Source of the DNA: Agriotes lineatus
Lineage: Eukaryota; Arthropoda; Insecta; Coleoptera; Elateridae
Assembly (NCBI GenBank): GCA_940337035.1
Contig: CALNHX010003294.1
Span: forward strand, 62,001 to 126,000
Reading direction: 5' to 3'
Length of the DNA stretch: 64,000 bases
The first letter of the stretch is position 1. Each line of letters starts with the position of its first letter. Below are positions 35,129-46,689 of the stretch, piece after piece. The notes under the pieces were generated by a model. That model did no database searches and had not been told where the DNA came from. It worked only from the letters and a program-made list of their open reading frames with translations. Both the position numbers and the translations under genes were made by a program.

Positions 35129-35761
35129 ATGCCCAAGGCGCAAGCATTCTCCCATTTAATCCTCGCGGGTACTGGAATATTCTGTCTTACACAGTACGAC
35201 AGCTTCTGGAAGGGGACGTGTGGAACTTACACCATTATAATAATACATTCTGCCTGCGGCGTTTGGCACTGTGGTATGTTCTGCAGTCCGCCAAATTTGT
35301 GCGTAAAATGTATAATTACAGGTAGAAACTTAATCGAGGAAGACAATATTGCAAAAACCTACAAAGTGACTGGACTTTTGCAAAATCTGTTTGCAATGTC
35401 ATGGGTGACAACCGAAAGCTGGTATGATTATGGCTATATGAAGGCAACAATCTTCCACATGTTATTACCTCTTTTTCCTATCGTTGTACACTTGTTAGAT
35501 TTTAAGGAAACTAAAGAAGCCGTGCTTAATTTTATGACCGACATAAATTGTGCTTCCTTGTGTTTCATTTCTCTTATATACAAAAATTATTACGGAGTGG
35601 TGACTTCCTTTACGTATTTGGTGAGTTACTTCTACATTGCTAAGGAAGATATGTCCATTTGCTTCTTATCGCCTATAGAGTCGTTTAATTATGCCCTTTG
35701 TGCTTTTTGTTATCTTTTACTTTGGACAGTCAAAACTGATTGCTCGAATGTGGCAGTGTAA
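35129..35761 (+). CDS. Gene B: 194-residue membrane protein, paralogue of gene A
   Basis: Exon 1 is 35129-35273 and exon 2 is 35322-35761, with a 48-bp phase-1 intron (GTATGTTCTG..AATTACAG) at the position used in gene A (after the Trp-His-Trp/Cys motif of GIWHW/GVWHC). Spliced length is 194 residues, the same as gene A. The intron is a multiple of three and stop-free, so an unspliced 210-residue reading is also open; the splice is preferred because it restores the alignment (WHCGRNLIEEDN with WHWKGGLMDQNN). AFSHLILAGTGI is identical in both proteins. Six or seven hydrophobic segments lie at matching places. AATAAA lies at 35826-35831, 65 bp after the stop. Family and function are unknown to me. 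Confidence 0.85.
   Translation: MPKAQAFSHLILAGTGIFCLTQYDSFWKGTCGTYTIIIIHSACGVWHCGMFCSPPNLCVKCIITGRNLIEEDNIAKTYKVTGLLQNLFAMSWVTTESWYDYGYMKATIFHMLLPLFPIVVHLLDFKETKEAVLNFMTDINCASLCFISLIYKNYYGVVTSFTYLVSYFYIAKEDMSICFLSPIESFNYALCAFCYLLLWTVKTDCSNVAV
35274..35321 (+). other. Stop-free 48-bp intron of gene B
   Basis: Donor GTATGT, acceptor ATTACAG, length divisible by three, no stop in frame. Inferred from alignment with gene A. Confidence 0.75.
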
Positions 35762-36644
35762 ATGTGTATTATTGCCATTTGTATTGTATTCTGTATTTGA
35801 TTTTTAAGAACATTTCATTTATTTTAATAAAATTTATTACAATTGTTAAACTCGCTAAATTGATCATAGTTTGTTATACATATATATATAAAATATAACC
35901 AAGAAAAATAATTTGGACGTCTTCATACGGTTCAGAATAATAAGAAGGAACAGTTAATTAAAAATATATAAATGCAGTTAGTTTATGTCACTCACTTGTT
36001 CTTCCAAACAGCAAGTTTACCCTAGGCTAGGAATTAAATTTCGGACGGACGGTAAAAGGGGGAACTGGAATAAATGGCTGGAAGGACATAAACGAATGAA
36101 AATTGGAATGCCGCATCAAACTCTTCTTTCTCACAGGAAGGAGTTAAGCTTATCTGCAGCTTTGTGTTGAAAGTAGATAAATATTTGTATATCCAAAAAG
36201 AAAGTTTTTTACTTGGTCTCCCGTGATAGTTCTTTTTTATTACTTTCCTTTTCCATATGTCAGTTGCCGCTCTTACATCATTTTCTACACGTATTGCTAT
36301 ACCTAGTATTCATAATGTAATTTTTACAAAATAAAAGCAAAAACGCATTCCTAAAACACAATAATTTGGAATTGTCGCAGTGTGTAGCAAATGTGCCACC
36401 TGACTCTTAACCAAGGTGTATATGCAGAAACGACACCGGTTTGAGGTAGTTCAAAATAGAAAACTTACAAGCGTAAACGTAAACCTTCAACTACATAAAT
36501 AAATAATCAAATAAAATATTTAAAGCAAAGCAAAAATCCCTAGAATTAAGGTGAGAATAATTTCATATTCACATCTACCAATCAATACGCCAAAAATCCA
36601 CAGATTACCCGAAAAGGCTTCTGCACATAATTTATAAACCGCTA
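35762..36644. other. Spacer downstream of gene B
   Basis: Contains the gene B AATAAA signal and a short (TA)n run near 35880. No further gene recognised; the 61-codon frame at 35985-36170 is unsupported. Confidence 0.4.
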
Positions 36645-36920
36645 GGTCCCGGGTGGTGTAGCTTGAACAAGCGTCCATGTTCGATCAGTAAAGTTAAGCA
36701 ACGCTCTTTCTGGTCATAACTTGGATGGGAGTTCCACGGCTGCTTTTCTCGGCGCCTCGTGATACGGCTGTCACGGAAATAGTTGGTCCCGGATGTCATA
36801 ATAACATCATGACAGTCGTTAGTGGGGTTGGAAATCCCCATAAAATATACAGCAACGCCTATAATTGGCCTAACGGCTGTTGGCTGAGTACCAAAATAAA
36901 AAATAGAATAAAATAAAAAG
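36645..36920 (+). mobile_element. 5S-rRNA-derived SINE, copy 1
   Basis: The head (36645-36745) resembles 5S rRNA: GATCAGTAAAGTTAAGCAACG matches the box A part of the internal control region, and TAACTTGGATGGGAG matches box C ('CTTAGATGGGGGACC'). A ~150-bp unrelated body follows (GTCATAATAACATCATGACAG .. CCTAACGGCTGTTGGCTGAG) and an A-rich (AAATA)n tail ends it. The same composite recurs on the - strand at 60457-60736, so it is a retroposed family (SINE3-type architecture), not a 5S gene. Confidence 0.8.
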
Positions 36921-38600
36921 GACACAACAAATTGCTACTAAAGGCTTCGCTATAATGTCGGTATTTACTCACACAATATTATAGAATCGGTTTACAATTT
37001 ACTGTTATAAAATAAAAATCCGTCTATCATTTTACAATTTAAATTATTTGAACGCTGACAAAGACAGCTGCTGTTACCAAATAAACTCAATTAAATGGAA
37101 ATAATGCCAGTGAAATTTTGCAAATAACAAGTGATGAATACAATTTATAACGAATATAAGCAAAACTGCAAGTAATTTTAATTAAGAGCAAAATTTGATG
37201 AAGTACAGAGTTTCCTTTTCAACGAGAAACGTGGATTCCGCTTATTGCGATATCATGCACGCGCAAAGAGCAGTAAAGATATCTAATCCGTGCCAAATGT
37301 AAGCTACGATTACTAGGAGGACGTTTGTACAATCCATTCAAGGAAAGCTGCGGGTCAGCACCGGGCAGTGTGCTCGGTGCACTTGGACAGGCAAAAGGTG
37401 TGAAGAATAGCTCCACTAGTACTTCGGCAAGTTCACGATGAAAGTATAAATTAAGACCACTTAACTGTTACTCGTAATTGAATGTAACTTAAAGAATCAC
37501 TTGACAAAATAAGATTTATTTGACGATGACTTGAATATTCGTTTAACGATAACCGGAAAGGTCTGAAATAAATCCAGTAAAACTCCAAACAACGTGCAAG
37601 GGAGACGAAATGGTTTCATATATGAAACATAAGGCAAACCCAAAACATCAGTGGCTTCTTAAACAACGTTAGAGCTTGGTTCAATCAGTCAGCAAACCAC
37701 AAACTCATGACGTAAATGCTGAATCCCCTTACGGACGATTTCACATGATAAAATCCGCTTTCAAAGCGTGCACGAAAAGATCGTCAAAAGATGCGTTCTA
37801 CGGCATTTGAGGCAATCTTAAGAATAGATTTTCCAAAAATAGGAACTCGCAATTTTCTAAAAAGAATTTCTAAAAATTTTCTAATTGCGAAATGCAAAGC
37901 GAAAGTGACCAAAATGTTATCCTCAAATTTCAGAAAATTGAAGTAGAAGCGTAAGCAACTCAACATACGCAATAATTTTTCAAGCGTGCAAACATAACGT
38001 CAAAGAAAACATGAAATTTAGAATCCCAGGACACAAGCCTTAAAAACCACCAACCCAAATTTAGGTGAAAAGAATAGAAAGCAGAGAAAACGATTACGAA
38101 AATGCTGCTCTAAGATTGGGAACTAATATTAATCTTCGCAGCTGGGTGGAAATTGAAAAGCTACGCGCACATCTGGCCTGCCGTGAATCTCTAACAAAAA
38201 TATCTCTCCACAATAATGCACTCCAATCTCCCACTATAAGCACAAAGCCAAACATCCAACCCCTATACTAAAAACAAGGGTGCTAAAAACCGAAAAACAC
38301 AACACGAGAAGTAAAATCCAAACCAACCCACAGAAAGAGCAAATCTCACCCTAAAATTAAGAAACTCCAGAAATTAAATGGAGTAAAGACAAGTATCTAG
38401 TTACCTAAAGAAAATCTAAATAGATGTTTATTTCACAAAAGAAAGTAACCACTCTCAACATTTCTACCAACCAAATACTAAGATAGTGTGGATCGCTGTT
38501 CGCCCAACAAGAAAAAGTGACCACCCTTCAATGCCAAACCAAACCACCGAAGATAGAGTAACCGAAAGTAACAGAAACTAACATCCTTTATCTAATAGAC
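36921..38600. other. Spacer without recognised gene
   Basis: AT-rich and A-rich; open frames at 37219-37416, 37784-37972 and 38065-38271 resemble nothing. (CCGT)n begins at 38604. Confidence 0.4.
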
Positions 38601-38603
38601 TTG

Positions 38604-38628
38604 TCTGTCCGTCCGTCCGTCCGTCCGG
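38604..38628 (+). repeat. (GTCC)n microsatellite
   Basis: Five to six copies of GTCC/CCGT, immediately before GGGACGCTGTTTCAGCAG. Confidence 0.8.
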
Positions 38629-38730
38629 GACGCTGTTTCAGCAGCCAAACCGTAAGAGATAGAGAAAAAAGTTATGAAAGTTATATGTTTGGAATGGTCA
38701 TGTCAGGTCAGGAACCGAATTTCAGTTACG

Positions 38731-38784
38731 TGACACTTCCGGTTTTCGAGAAATCACGTGATTTCTCGAAAACCGGAAGTGTCA
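38731..38784. repeat. Perfect 54-bp palindrome
   Basis: Two 27-bp arms (TGACACTTCCGGTTTTCGAG.. and its exact inverse) meet at CACGTG. The pair is bracketed by a direct repeat ACGCTGTTTCAGCAGCCAAA at about 38630 and 38787. Confidence 0.9.
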
Positions 38785-39239
38785 GTACGCTGTTTCAGCA
38801 GCCAAACGAAGCTGCGACCCTCTGCGCCTTAAAACCTCGATCGGTTAGGCAACCACTTTGACAGCTCCCAGAATGTTCCATTGCGGCGTACCACTTTTGA
38901 CACCTTCCAGGTCTCGGTACAGTTTTTATTTAATACGCGTTCTATTTGAAAAACGGTCTTTTTTGTTTTTTTAAATGAGACATTTGTTTCACTGGGTTGC
39001 TAGTTTTAATTCTAATACCAATGTAAAACGTAACAGTGTAGAATTATGAGGTGGTGGATAATGTCAACATACAAAATCAAATGAGCTAGAATGCAGATTA
39101 TGGACTTTGTATGCTTTAGACAGAAATAATAATAATTTGCGAATAACATCTAGTATCCGCAGAATGAAGGTGTTTTGTTTTTAAGAAACAGAATACTAGA
39201 TTTTAAATCATATATGTGTCTTTCTAATGCATATAAAGC

Positions 39240-39600
39240 GCATTAACTATGTATGTTAAAAAAACTCATTCGCAGCATGCAATGATCAAATTAAAGTTTG
39301 CCAGAACTTGATACATACCCATTCAAGCAAATGAACTGCCATAAGTCAGAGAGAATTAAATTACATCTTGAACTTGAATTATTTTCCGAAAAATATATAA
39401 AACACTTAATAAAAACAATTTTTATCGACTGTTATCATTAATACACTCGTTGTGTAAATGCCATCTTATTTTTCTTTTTGCTTCATGCAAGTAAACTTAA
39501 TGCAGTGTAAACTTTTGCCTGTCACAGTGACAAATGTTTTCATAAACATAATACAATCTGACATTCACCTGCATACTTAAGTTAAGATATGACTAGATTT
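39240..39600 (+). repeat. Dispersed repeat family B, copy 1
   Basis: Matches 50150-50505 in inverted orientation with moderate divergence, for example CATTCGCAGCATGCAATGATC (39269), CCATTCAAGCAAATGAACTG (39319) and AATGCAGTGTAAACTTTTGCC (39499). No coding sequence or termini identified. Confidence 0.75.
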
Positions 39601-40490
39601 TTTATCTCTCTTTCCAAGACTCATTTGATTGTCTATGTTCACATTATTCACCACCAATCTGTGTACTGAGATCCATAGTATTCATCGTTTCTATACTACC
39701 TACATAATTGCTTTTCTCTTTTTTCCGTATACCGAAATACATTTCTTCTGGTGACCTTCTCTTTCTCACAATAAATTGATGGTTGCATATTGTAACACTC
39801 TTCAGCGTTCGGCCTGATAAATCAATGCATTGCCTATTTCTTTTTTCGGTACCTTCCTGTTATATGGACAGATTTTTGAAACCCTGAAAGGATGTTTACA
39901 ATAAACATGATCAAGGCTGCAACTAACCTAAGTAAGCTAGAACGATGCACAACATCTTTCAAAGAAAAAATTCGAAGGAACCACCCGCCTGGTGGAACCC
40001 GGTAGGTATATAGAAATTTGAATGGACCCCCATAACAGCAAGGTAGCCTTTTTCCTTCTAGGTATTAGATTTGTAACGAAGGAAATTACTTGATAATTCT
40101 CCTTCGTCGACAATCACTTCAGCAAGACCTTATCGATTTTCAGCTAATCAAACATTTGTTCTAAACTGTAGATTCCTGTACATTTATAAATTTTTATGGA
40201 CCATGTATCTGTCTCCTTTCTACACCCCTTCAATCGTCTAGTTTCCTTTAATTATCAACTGTAGTCTTCCGTAGCAGTCACTTTAATACTGCCCAACATA
40301 ATTATAAAATCTTTTAAAAAATTCTAGTTATAAATTCCTCTACATTTTGAAACTATTGTGCACCTTCATAGAAATTTTAAAAAAATCTGTGAAAGGTTTT
40401 ACACTGAACTTCTTTCGCAAGAGCGTACACGTTCCTAATAGTGCTGAAACAATTGGTAATGCAAATTACATCAATTTGCAAAACAAAAAG
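39601..40490. other. Spacer without recognised gene
   Basis: AT-rich; nothing identified. Confidence 0.4.
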
Positions 40491-40600
40491 GGCTCAGCTG
40501 ATGGGATTCGAACCCAGTGCAATTTTAGCATCTGGGAGCACCCCGGGCGGATGTGATCATGATCCTGTTCTGCCATGACGGCGAACCTCTTATTTTCGTT
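40490..40600 (-). repeat. tRNA-like (possible SINE head)
   Basis: On the - strand, TGGCAGAACAGGATCATGAT resembles a polymerase III A box and GGGTTCGAATCCCATC a B box with its T-arm. The acceptor stem does not pair and the A-to-B spacing is long, so it is not a functional tRNA. It looks like a tRNA-derived SINE or a tRNA pseudogene. Confidence 0.45.
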
Positions 40601-40927
40601 TGCAGCTGCTTTATATAGGACGTGCTGATCGTTGAACAGTTTTGTCATTTTTACGACATTTACCTTGTAACTGTTGAGTCTCATTTTTGTCAACAGTAAA
40701 AACCTGACCTATATGCAAAATATTACTTTAACTATTCTTGAGTAAAAATAAACAACTTTTTATTTTGTAAGGTTCTTATCCTATATATATTTGACCGAAA
40801 TTATATTCGGTTTCGAGCAAGATAGAATTGTAATCGGCATGCACAATATCGTTATACCCCCAACAGACAGACAGGCGGACTGACAGATGGACAGTCCTAC
40901 AGACAGAATTGAGAAAATATGTTTATA

Positions 40928-42057
40928 CAGGGTGTCCCAAAAAGCATGGGACACCGATTAGCCATAGATTCCTTACGTCATAATAAATTGATTAAATTTA
41001 ATATACCTTAGTAGAAAGTCCCATCAGTAAGAAGTTATAAGGCCTCGAAGTTCAATTTTTTATTCTTATTATTTTGTTAATTTCCACAAATGTAAAGATA
41101 TAGATTTGAAATTTGGTATACCTACTTACTATTATGTACTACACTAATAGGAAAAAATTCATAAAGTAGACTTGACTATAAGGGGTACTTTACCTTTCTT
41201 TCAAAACTTTTTTTAGCTATAACTTCGTTATCTGTAAAAATTGTTAAAATTTTAGGTTATTTTCTGAAAGAGAATTAAAATACACAAAAACAATGTACTC
41301 TTAGTTCATAAGCGTAAGAGCAACCGTTTACCTTAAAATGCCCATCAAACGTTTTTGGTTGTCATTATGACGTGCAACTATCACGTAGCCATGATCACAA
41401 AAACAACGGGTAATTATTGTAATCAGGTAAACAACAACAAGATATCAATTAATGACGTTGGTGACATCAGTTTTTTGTCTTTTGTGCTTACGAAAATGCT
41501 GCGACATAACGAACCTTTCAGCATTTTCTTAAACATAAAAGAACAAATTCTTATGTCACTAACGTCGATAATTGATTTATCATTGGTTTTTACTAGATGA
41601 CCATTGTTTTTGTGATCATGGCTACTTTATAATTGCACGTCATAATGACAACCAAAAACGTTTGATGGGCATTTTAAGGTAAACGGTTGCTCTTACGCTG
41701 AAGAACTAAGAGTACATTATTTTTGTGAATTTTAATTCTCCTTTAGATAGTAACCTTAAATTTTAACAATTGTTACAGATAACGAAGTTAGAGCTAAAAA
41801 AAGTTTTGAAAGATTGGTAAAATGCCTCTTACAGTCAAGTTTAATTTATTTAAAAAAATGTATTAGTGCAGTGTGCAGTATGTATACTAAAATTCAAATC
41901 GATATCTCTACATTTGTGGAAATTAAAAAAGAAAATAAAAAAATTAAGTTCAAGGCCCTATAACTTCTTACTGAAGGGACTTTGTACTAAGGTAGATTAG
42001 GTTTAATCGATTTATTATGACGTAAGGAATCTATCCCATTCTTTTTGGGACACCCTG
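40928..42057. mobile_element. Long foldback element with ~500-bp arms
   Basis: Ends CAGGGTGTCCCAAAAAGC and CTTTTTGGGACACCCTG, flanked by TA (40926-40927, 42058-42059). The two halves are imperfect inverse copies nearly to the centre: ACGTTTTTGGTTGTCATTATG-type sequence occurs at about 41349 and inverted at about 41642, and the outer blocks match too. The ~200-bp loop (about 41420-41590) has an accidental open frame. A transcript would form a long hairpin. Confidence 0.85.
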
Positions 42058-42549
42058 TATATATACTTTTAGACCACTTTTGTCTTAGTTAGCCAAGGAT
42101 CTAACTCTTACTTTTCGAGAATCCAATAATGGTATTCCAGTTTGTAATAAACTGTATATTAAAATAGTAAAAACTATAATACAACAAATATTAAGAAATT
42201 GAGGTTAGATACTTTATTAATAAGACACGCACTGCTTATAGTTTTGTAACGCTTCCTAGTTAAATTAAAAGGCCGTCGAAACTTCTTTTAAAAAAACGTT
42301 TATTTTTGTTTTACAATGAAATATAACATTGGAGTTCAGCTAGCGTGGTTATAGTAGAGCGGCTACGCCACAAAAAACGGCTATTAATGAAACAAATCTG
42401 CAATTTGGTAGGGGGGTTTGTATTGTTAAAAGAAGACATTTTCCAAGTAGTACCAAATTAAAATGGTCGTTAGTTTCAAGATGGAACTTCTTTTTTGAAG
42501 CATTAATAAATGTAATTTTTGAGAAAGCTGTAGTTGATATCAAATAAGA
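42058..42549. other. Spacer without recognised gene
   Basis: Nothing identified. Confidence 0.4.
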
Positions 42550-42943
42550 TTTTAAAATTTCATTTAAAACAGTAGGCTTTTTTTAATTAATTTCAGTGTG
42601 TGAAGTGCCACTTTTTTTCACTCAGTGAAAAAAGTGACAGTTTGCTTTTAATTTAGTAATGAACGATTCTAATTGGACGTTTTCTTAGTTACGAATAGAC
42701 GTTTCCTTAGTAACCAGAACCGATCAACGCACTTGACTAAAATGAAGGCAAATACAATTCTATACAAAATAGGCTTGGATTTGAATGTTTAACGAAATTT
42801 TAAAAAATCTTATAGACAACTCGTGTTAGCGTGCTTATTTTTCACGCGTGTGGAATATTAAACTCGGCTGCGCATCGTTTAATAACCCTCCACACTTGTG
42901 AAAAAAAGTTGCACTTCTAACACTTCTGGTCTAAATAACTATT
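42550..42943 (-). mobile_element. MITE family A, copy 2
   Basis: Inverse of 21682-22025 with an extra ~50-bp segment (about 42846-42895, GAATATTAAACTCGGCTGCG .. TTTAATAACCCTCCAC, itself a small hairpin) absent from copy 1. Confidence 0.8.
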
Positions 42944-43057
42944 ATATAGAAAATTTGTTGCTTATTAAATTTGAGATAAAAAAGTATATACATATTTTTG
43001 GCGTAAAACCAAAAATAAAGTCTATTTAAGAAAAATACCTCAAAATACTCTTTTTAT

Positions 43058-43560
43058 TGACTAGCTGAACCGGCAAACGTTGTTCTGCCTAAACATAATT
43101 TGTCTCTGAAACCTCGTTTCATCACTATAGCGTTTTAATTTTATGTCACGTCCACCGTCTTGGACTTAAAAATAAATGTCTTGTTCGCAATCAAAGTCCC
43201 AAACAACCTCAATAACGTCACCCATATCGATTTTTAGGTTTATTGGCCCCATTTCACCCCCTAAGGGGTTTATTTTCGAAAAATCACGAAATATGTGTTT
43301 GCTTGTTTGTTTTTAGGAATACTCCTACGAAGTTTCAAGTCGAAATGCCTATTTAATATTATTTTTCCATACAAAATTGCAACCCCCATTTTACCCCTCT
43401 AGGGGTTGAATTTCGAAATATACTTTCTTATTCCGTGTATACATCATAAAGGGAATCTCTGTGCAAAAATTTCAGCTTTCTAGGTTCAAGGGTTTGGGCT
43501 GGGCGTTGATGAGTCAGTGAGCGAGTCAGGACTGATAAATAACGTAATATCTCATGTGGG
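43058..43560. repeat. Dispersed repeat resembling an insect non-coding family
   Basis: Starts GACTAGCTGAACCGGCAAAC and contains CCCCTAAGGGGTTTATTTTC, ACCCCTCTAGGGGTTGAATTT and GATGAGTCAGTGAGCGAGTC. I recall such motifs from common arthropod interspersed repeats but cannot name the family. No coding capacity. Confidence 0.4.
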
Positions 43561-43679
43561 TAGTTCATAAATGATTCACTGATAAAAAAAAATGAAGTTC
43601 CAACCTGAAAATGATTTTATAGTGATTACAATTATATAATAAATAAATTGCTATACGTATATTTTTTATACATATCTTT

Positions 43680-46465
43680 TTTTTGCATGTACGTCGAATC
43701 AGTTGTCTAAATGCTTTAGATACCTCCGGAAGTGTTGATCATTTTGGCAACCAACAGTTTCCTCACATACACCAACCCCAATCATTGAGATCCGGCAAAT
43801 TCAATTTTAATTCCACGGGTTGTCCCCATACGTGTTCACTTTGGTACGCAACTCTTAAAATGTGCTGCTCCAGGGCTGCTTTTGATGGAGAAATGTTTGA
43901 AATTGTCTTCTTCTTGGAAGTGAACAATTCATTTCGGGCTTGATTCACTCCAATGCAGTCAGAAGTATTGGAATACATAAGGAAAACAAATAAATTGTTA
44001 CAATAGATTCTGAATTTCATTGGGTGTACTTTCTTGCGGCTTCGAAATAAATACGAACGCTTCTGTTACCTCTGGAAATATCGTCCATATTTTCCGATCA
44101 ACAAGTTTTCCTTTTTCAGCAAAAAAGGAAACGGTGTCGCATCCCGTAAAAGAGTGAAACCCCAGTATTGCTGCAGATTTCCTCTCTCCCAATTTTTGCG
44201 ATATCTCATGCACTTTTAAGATTCGGAAATATTTGTTTGCCCCAAAGTGTATAGTTAATGTTTGGAGTCGCTGTGCATGAAAAAATAAATGGCTAATACT
44301 ACAACATCTGTATCTACAGTTCGAATGCAAATATCTTTTCAGCCTTGAAGGATACAATCTTGTACGTGTAACATCAGTCTTGTATCTGCTTCCTCTAGAT
44401 TTCAGGATTGTAAACAGTTATTCGAAACTCCATTTTTACTTCCTTTTACTATAAAGGAAGTATTGGATTCACCCCAAAAATTCGAAATTGAGTTTTCAAT
44501 GGATCTTCACGTTTTAGAGTCTTCTGATCCCAAAAAACATATTTTTTTTTATTGGTCTGTCTGTGTGTGTGTCTGTCTGGCTGTGTGTGTGTCTGTATGT
44601 GAACAGAATATCTCAAAAACGGAAAGAGGTATTGCGTTGAAACTTCATATATAAGTTTTGTGTACTATGTAGATGCGACAGCAAGCTTTTGAAGAAAATC
44701 ACATAACCGGAAGTAGGTGTTTACTCTTGTGATTTTTCAGTTTTTTCGATTTTTTCAAAAACGGCTCTAACTATTTTTTTAAACTTTACATTTTTATTAC
44801 ATTTTTAATGTGTATTGATGTGAGATAGTTGATTTTCCAGTTGAATACTTCTAAAATGGGTTTCTTTTGTTTTTTTGTCTATTTTGTTTATTAACTCTTA
44901 TTTTAAATAGAACCCCCTGGTATATTATTACATTTTTGAAATCAGCTTAAAATTCTAGAGAACATTTGTCTCTTTAACTGACGCTCTATTTTGTACCGTT
45001 TTTGCAGAATTTGTAATTTTTGAAAATTTTTGACAAATGCTTAAAACATTTAAAATCAAATTTTTGGCTAATTATAAGATCACTGTAAAAGGAAGTTGTG
45101 TGCGTGTTTCACACCAGATTTTTAATAATTTCTTCACCAAGCGTAGACACGATTTCTACAGAACGAAACATATCAGACTTTGTTATGTCATTTGCTAATA
45201 ATCCAAAGAGTTCTGTTTTATTTTCCGCATTCTTTAAGAACTCGGACCAAGTTTTTGGTAGTGTTACATTATTATGAACTTGTCTTCTTAATCCAGTGCT
45301 CCAGATCTCTTTCACATGATTCTTTAAGCTATTCTTCCTATAAAAATCCTACAGAATGTCAACACGTTTAGCTCGAACTTTCTCGATCTGTGTCTGGAAA
45401 ATTTTCTCTGAATATTCATCAAATCTTGACAAACCCCTAGGTGAATTAAGATGTATTAAGGTAGGCCCATCGTAAAGTAGGTAGTCGTAATAACTTTCTT
45501 GTACTATATTTAGCTCATCTTCAGCTGCTACCGCTGGTTGGCCATCATTAGTTGCATTTTCACTGAAATTGCTCTCGTTCGAGACTCCCTTCACTAAATT
45601 TTCCAAAAAATTTTACAAGGGGTGGCTTCTCAGACGACCTTTGAACTCTGTTCGATGATGGAGCAGGGGAAAAGCCTTGATTCCCATGAAAAAAACATCA
45701 TCAAGATCTAGGTCGCGGTTAGAGCAAACTATAAATAATCTAGAAAATAGATCAACGTCTGCTTTAAGTGTTTTCATTACCATGGAAGACTTCGGAGTTT
45801 TTTTTTTGGGTTTATTGAATACGCACAAGTTATTACGTTTTATTTTATCATAAAGCGTTTTGTCTTTATTATTTCTCAACCGTCGTTCGACAAATTCTTT
45901 ATACAAGTTTGAGCCAGCTGTCTCAATATTCAAGACGTTGTTCACACATACTTCGTTCATAGTTATTTTTCTATGCATACAAAACCATGTCCTGCCAGTT
46001 TCCAGAAATGGGTTACCAAGTTCTTCAAAAACGTTCTTCAGCAGTTGTACATTTTTTATTGTGTTCTGAATTTTCGAAGTCTGTCAAAATTCTAGTTACT
46101 TCTGAACCAGCAAACATCCATCTTCGCAAAGCTGATGGGTTATTTGTGAGATCAATGAATTCCCCATCTCCCTTAATAATGGCAATATGTTGTTCATGTG
46201 CCTGATCGATTCCAATTCCAGAAAAACGAGGAGAAGTTTTGTTTACAACAAATAGTCAATTTTTAAAAGCTGTATGTATTTCTGGATTTGTTTTTTTAAG
46301 TTCAGTTAAATCTTTAATATAAATGGACAGCCAGCGGGAATAATTTGGGCGGCATACAAGGCATTGTCATCATGAGAATCGCAGGCAAAACGTATTGATG
46401 CTCCAACAACGTCATTGACAATAAGTATGTATTCGCGTCCACATTTTTCCGATTTCATAGTAGTA
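43680..46465 (-). pseudogene. Unnamed mobile-gene family with PIN-like motifs, broken copy
   Basis: Read on the - strand over 2.8 kb, in several frames: SEKCGREYILIVNDVVGASI, then FIDLTNNPSALRRWMFAGSE, FSRLFIVCSNRDLDLDDVFF, RFDEYSEKIFQTQIEKVRAK, GLRRQVHNNVTLPKTWSEFL, EEADTRLMLHVQDCILQG, TVDTDVVVLA, GFHSFTGCDTVSFFAEKGK, AALEQHILRVAYQSEHVWGQ and LPEVSKAFRQLIRRTCKKK. That order matches a multicopy family I remember from cnidarian, mollusc and insect genomes, normally one uninterrupted ~900-residue protein. The acidic boxes EEADTR, DTDVV and GCDT suggest a PIN/FEN-like nuclease fold; this is inference. At least four frameshifts or stops, plus an insertion at 44439-45096, disable it. Confidence 0.65.
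44439..45096. mobile_element. ~660-bp insertion in the PIN-like pseudogene
   Basis: It sits between the LGEEIIKNLV part and the EEADTR part of the pseudogene. Termini share ACTTCCTTTTAC (44439, and inverted at 45096). It contains a TGTCTGTC/TGTGTG run (44555-44602) followed by AATATCTCAAAAACGGAAAG, like many arthropod repeats. No ORF of interest. Exact ends are uncertain. Confidence 0.55.
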
Positions 46466-46689
46466 GTCTAATATTTTTCACGTAATTTCGTACTCTTAAT
46501 ATTTAAATCTTTAGCATTACCTTTTAATATCCCGCCTTTATTGGAGGATACTTTAATTTACTTTAATACCTCGGATAAGTCGGAGAATACGTTCAAATAG
46601 CTCGAATAGAGCATGATCAAAAATAACACTTGGTGAATATTTAAAATGAAATATAATGTCTTTAATTAATTACATTTACATATGAACAT
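46466..46689. other. Spacer
   Basis: AT-rich; nothing identified. Confidence 0.4.

Noticed and set aside
36645..36760. Functional 5S rRNA gene
   Set aside because: Only the internal control region is conserved, the 5' part is poor, and the unit is fused to a SINE body with an A-rich tail.
40490..40600. Functional tRNA gene on the - strand
   Set aside because: A and B boxes are recognisable but the acceptor stem does not pair and no sensible anticodon arm is found.
41355..41600. 81-codon ORF in the foldback centre
   Set aside because: It lies in the loop and arms of an inverted repeat and resembles no protein.
43998..44219. + strand open frames at 43683-44219
   Set aside because: They are antisense to the PIN-like pseudogene, whose - strand reading has clear family motifs.
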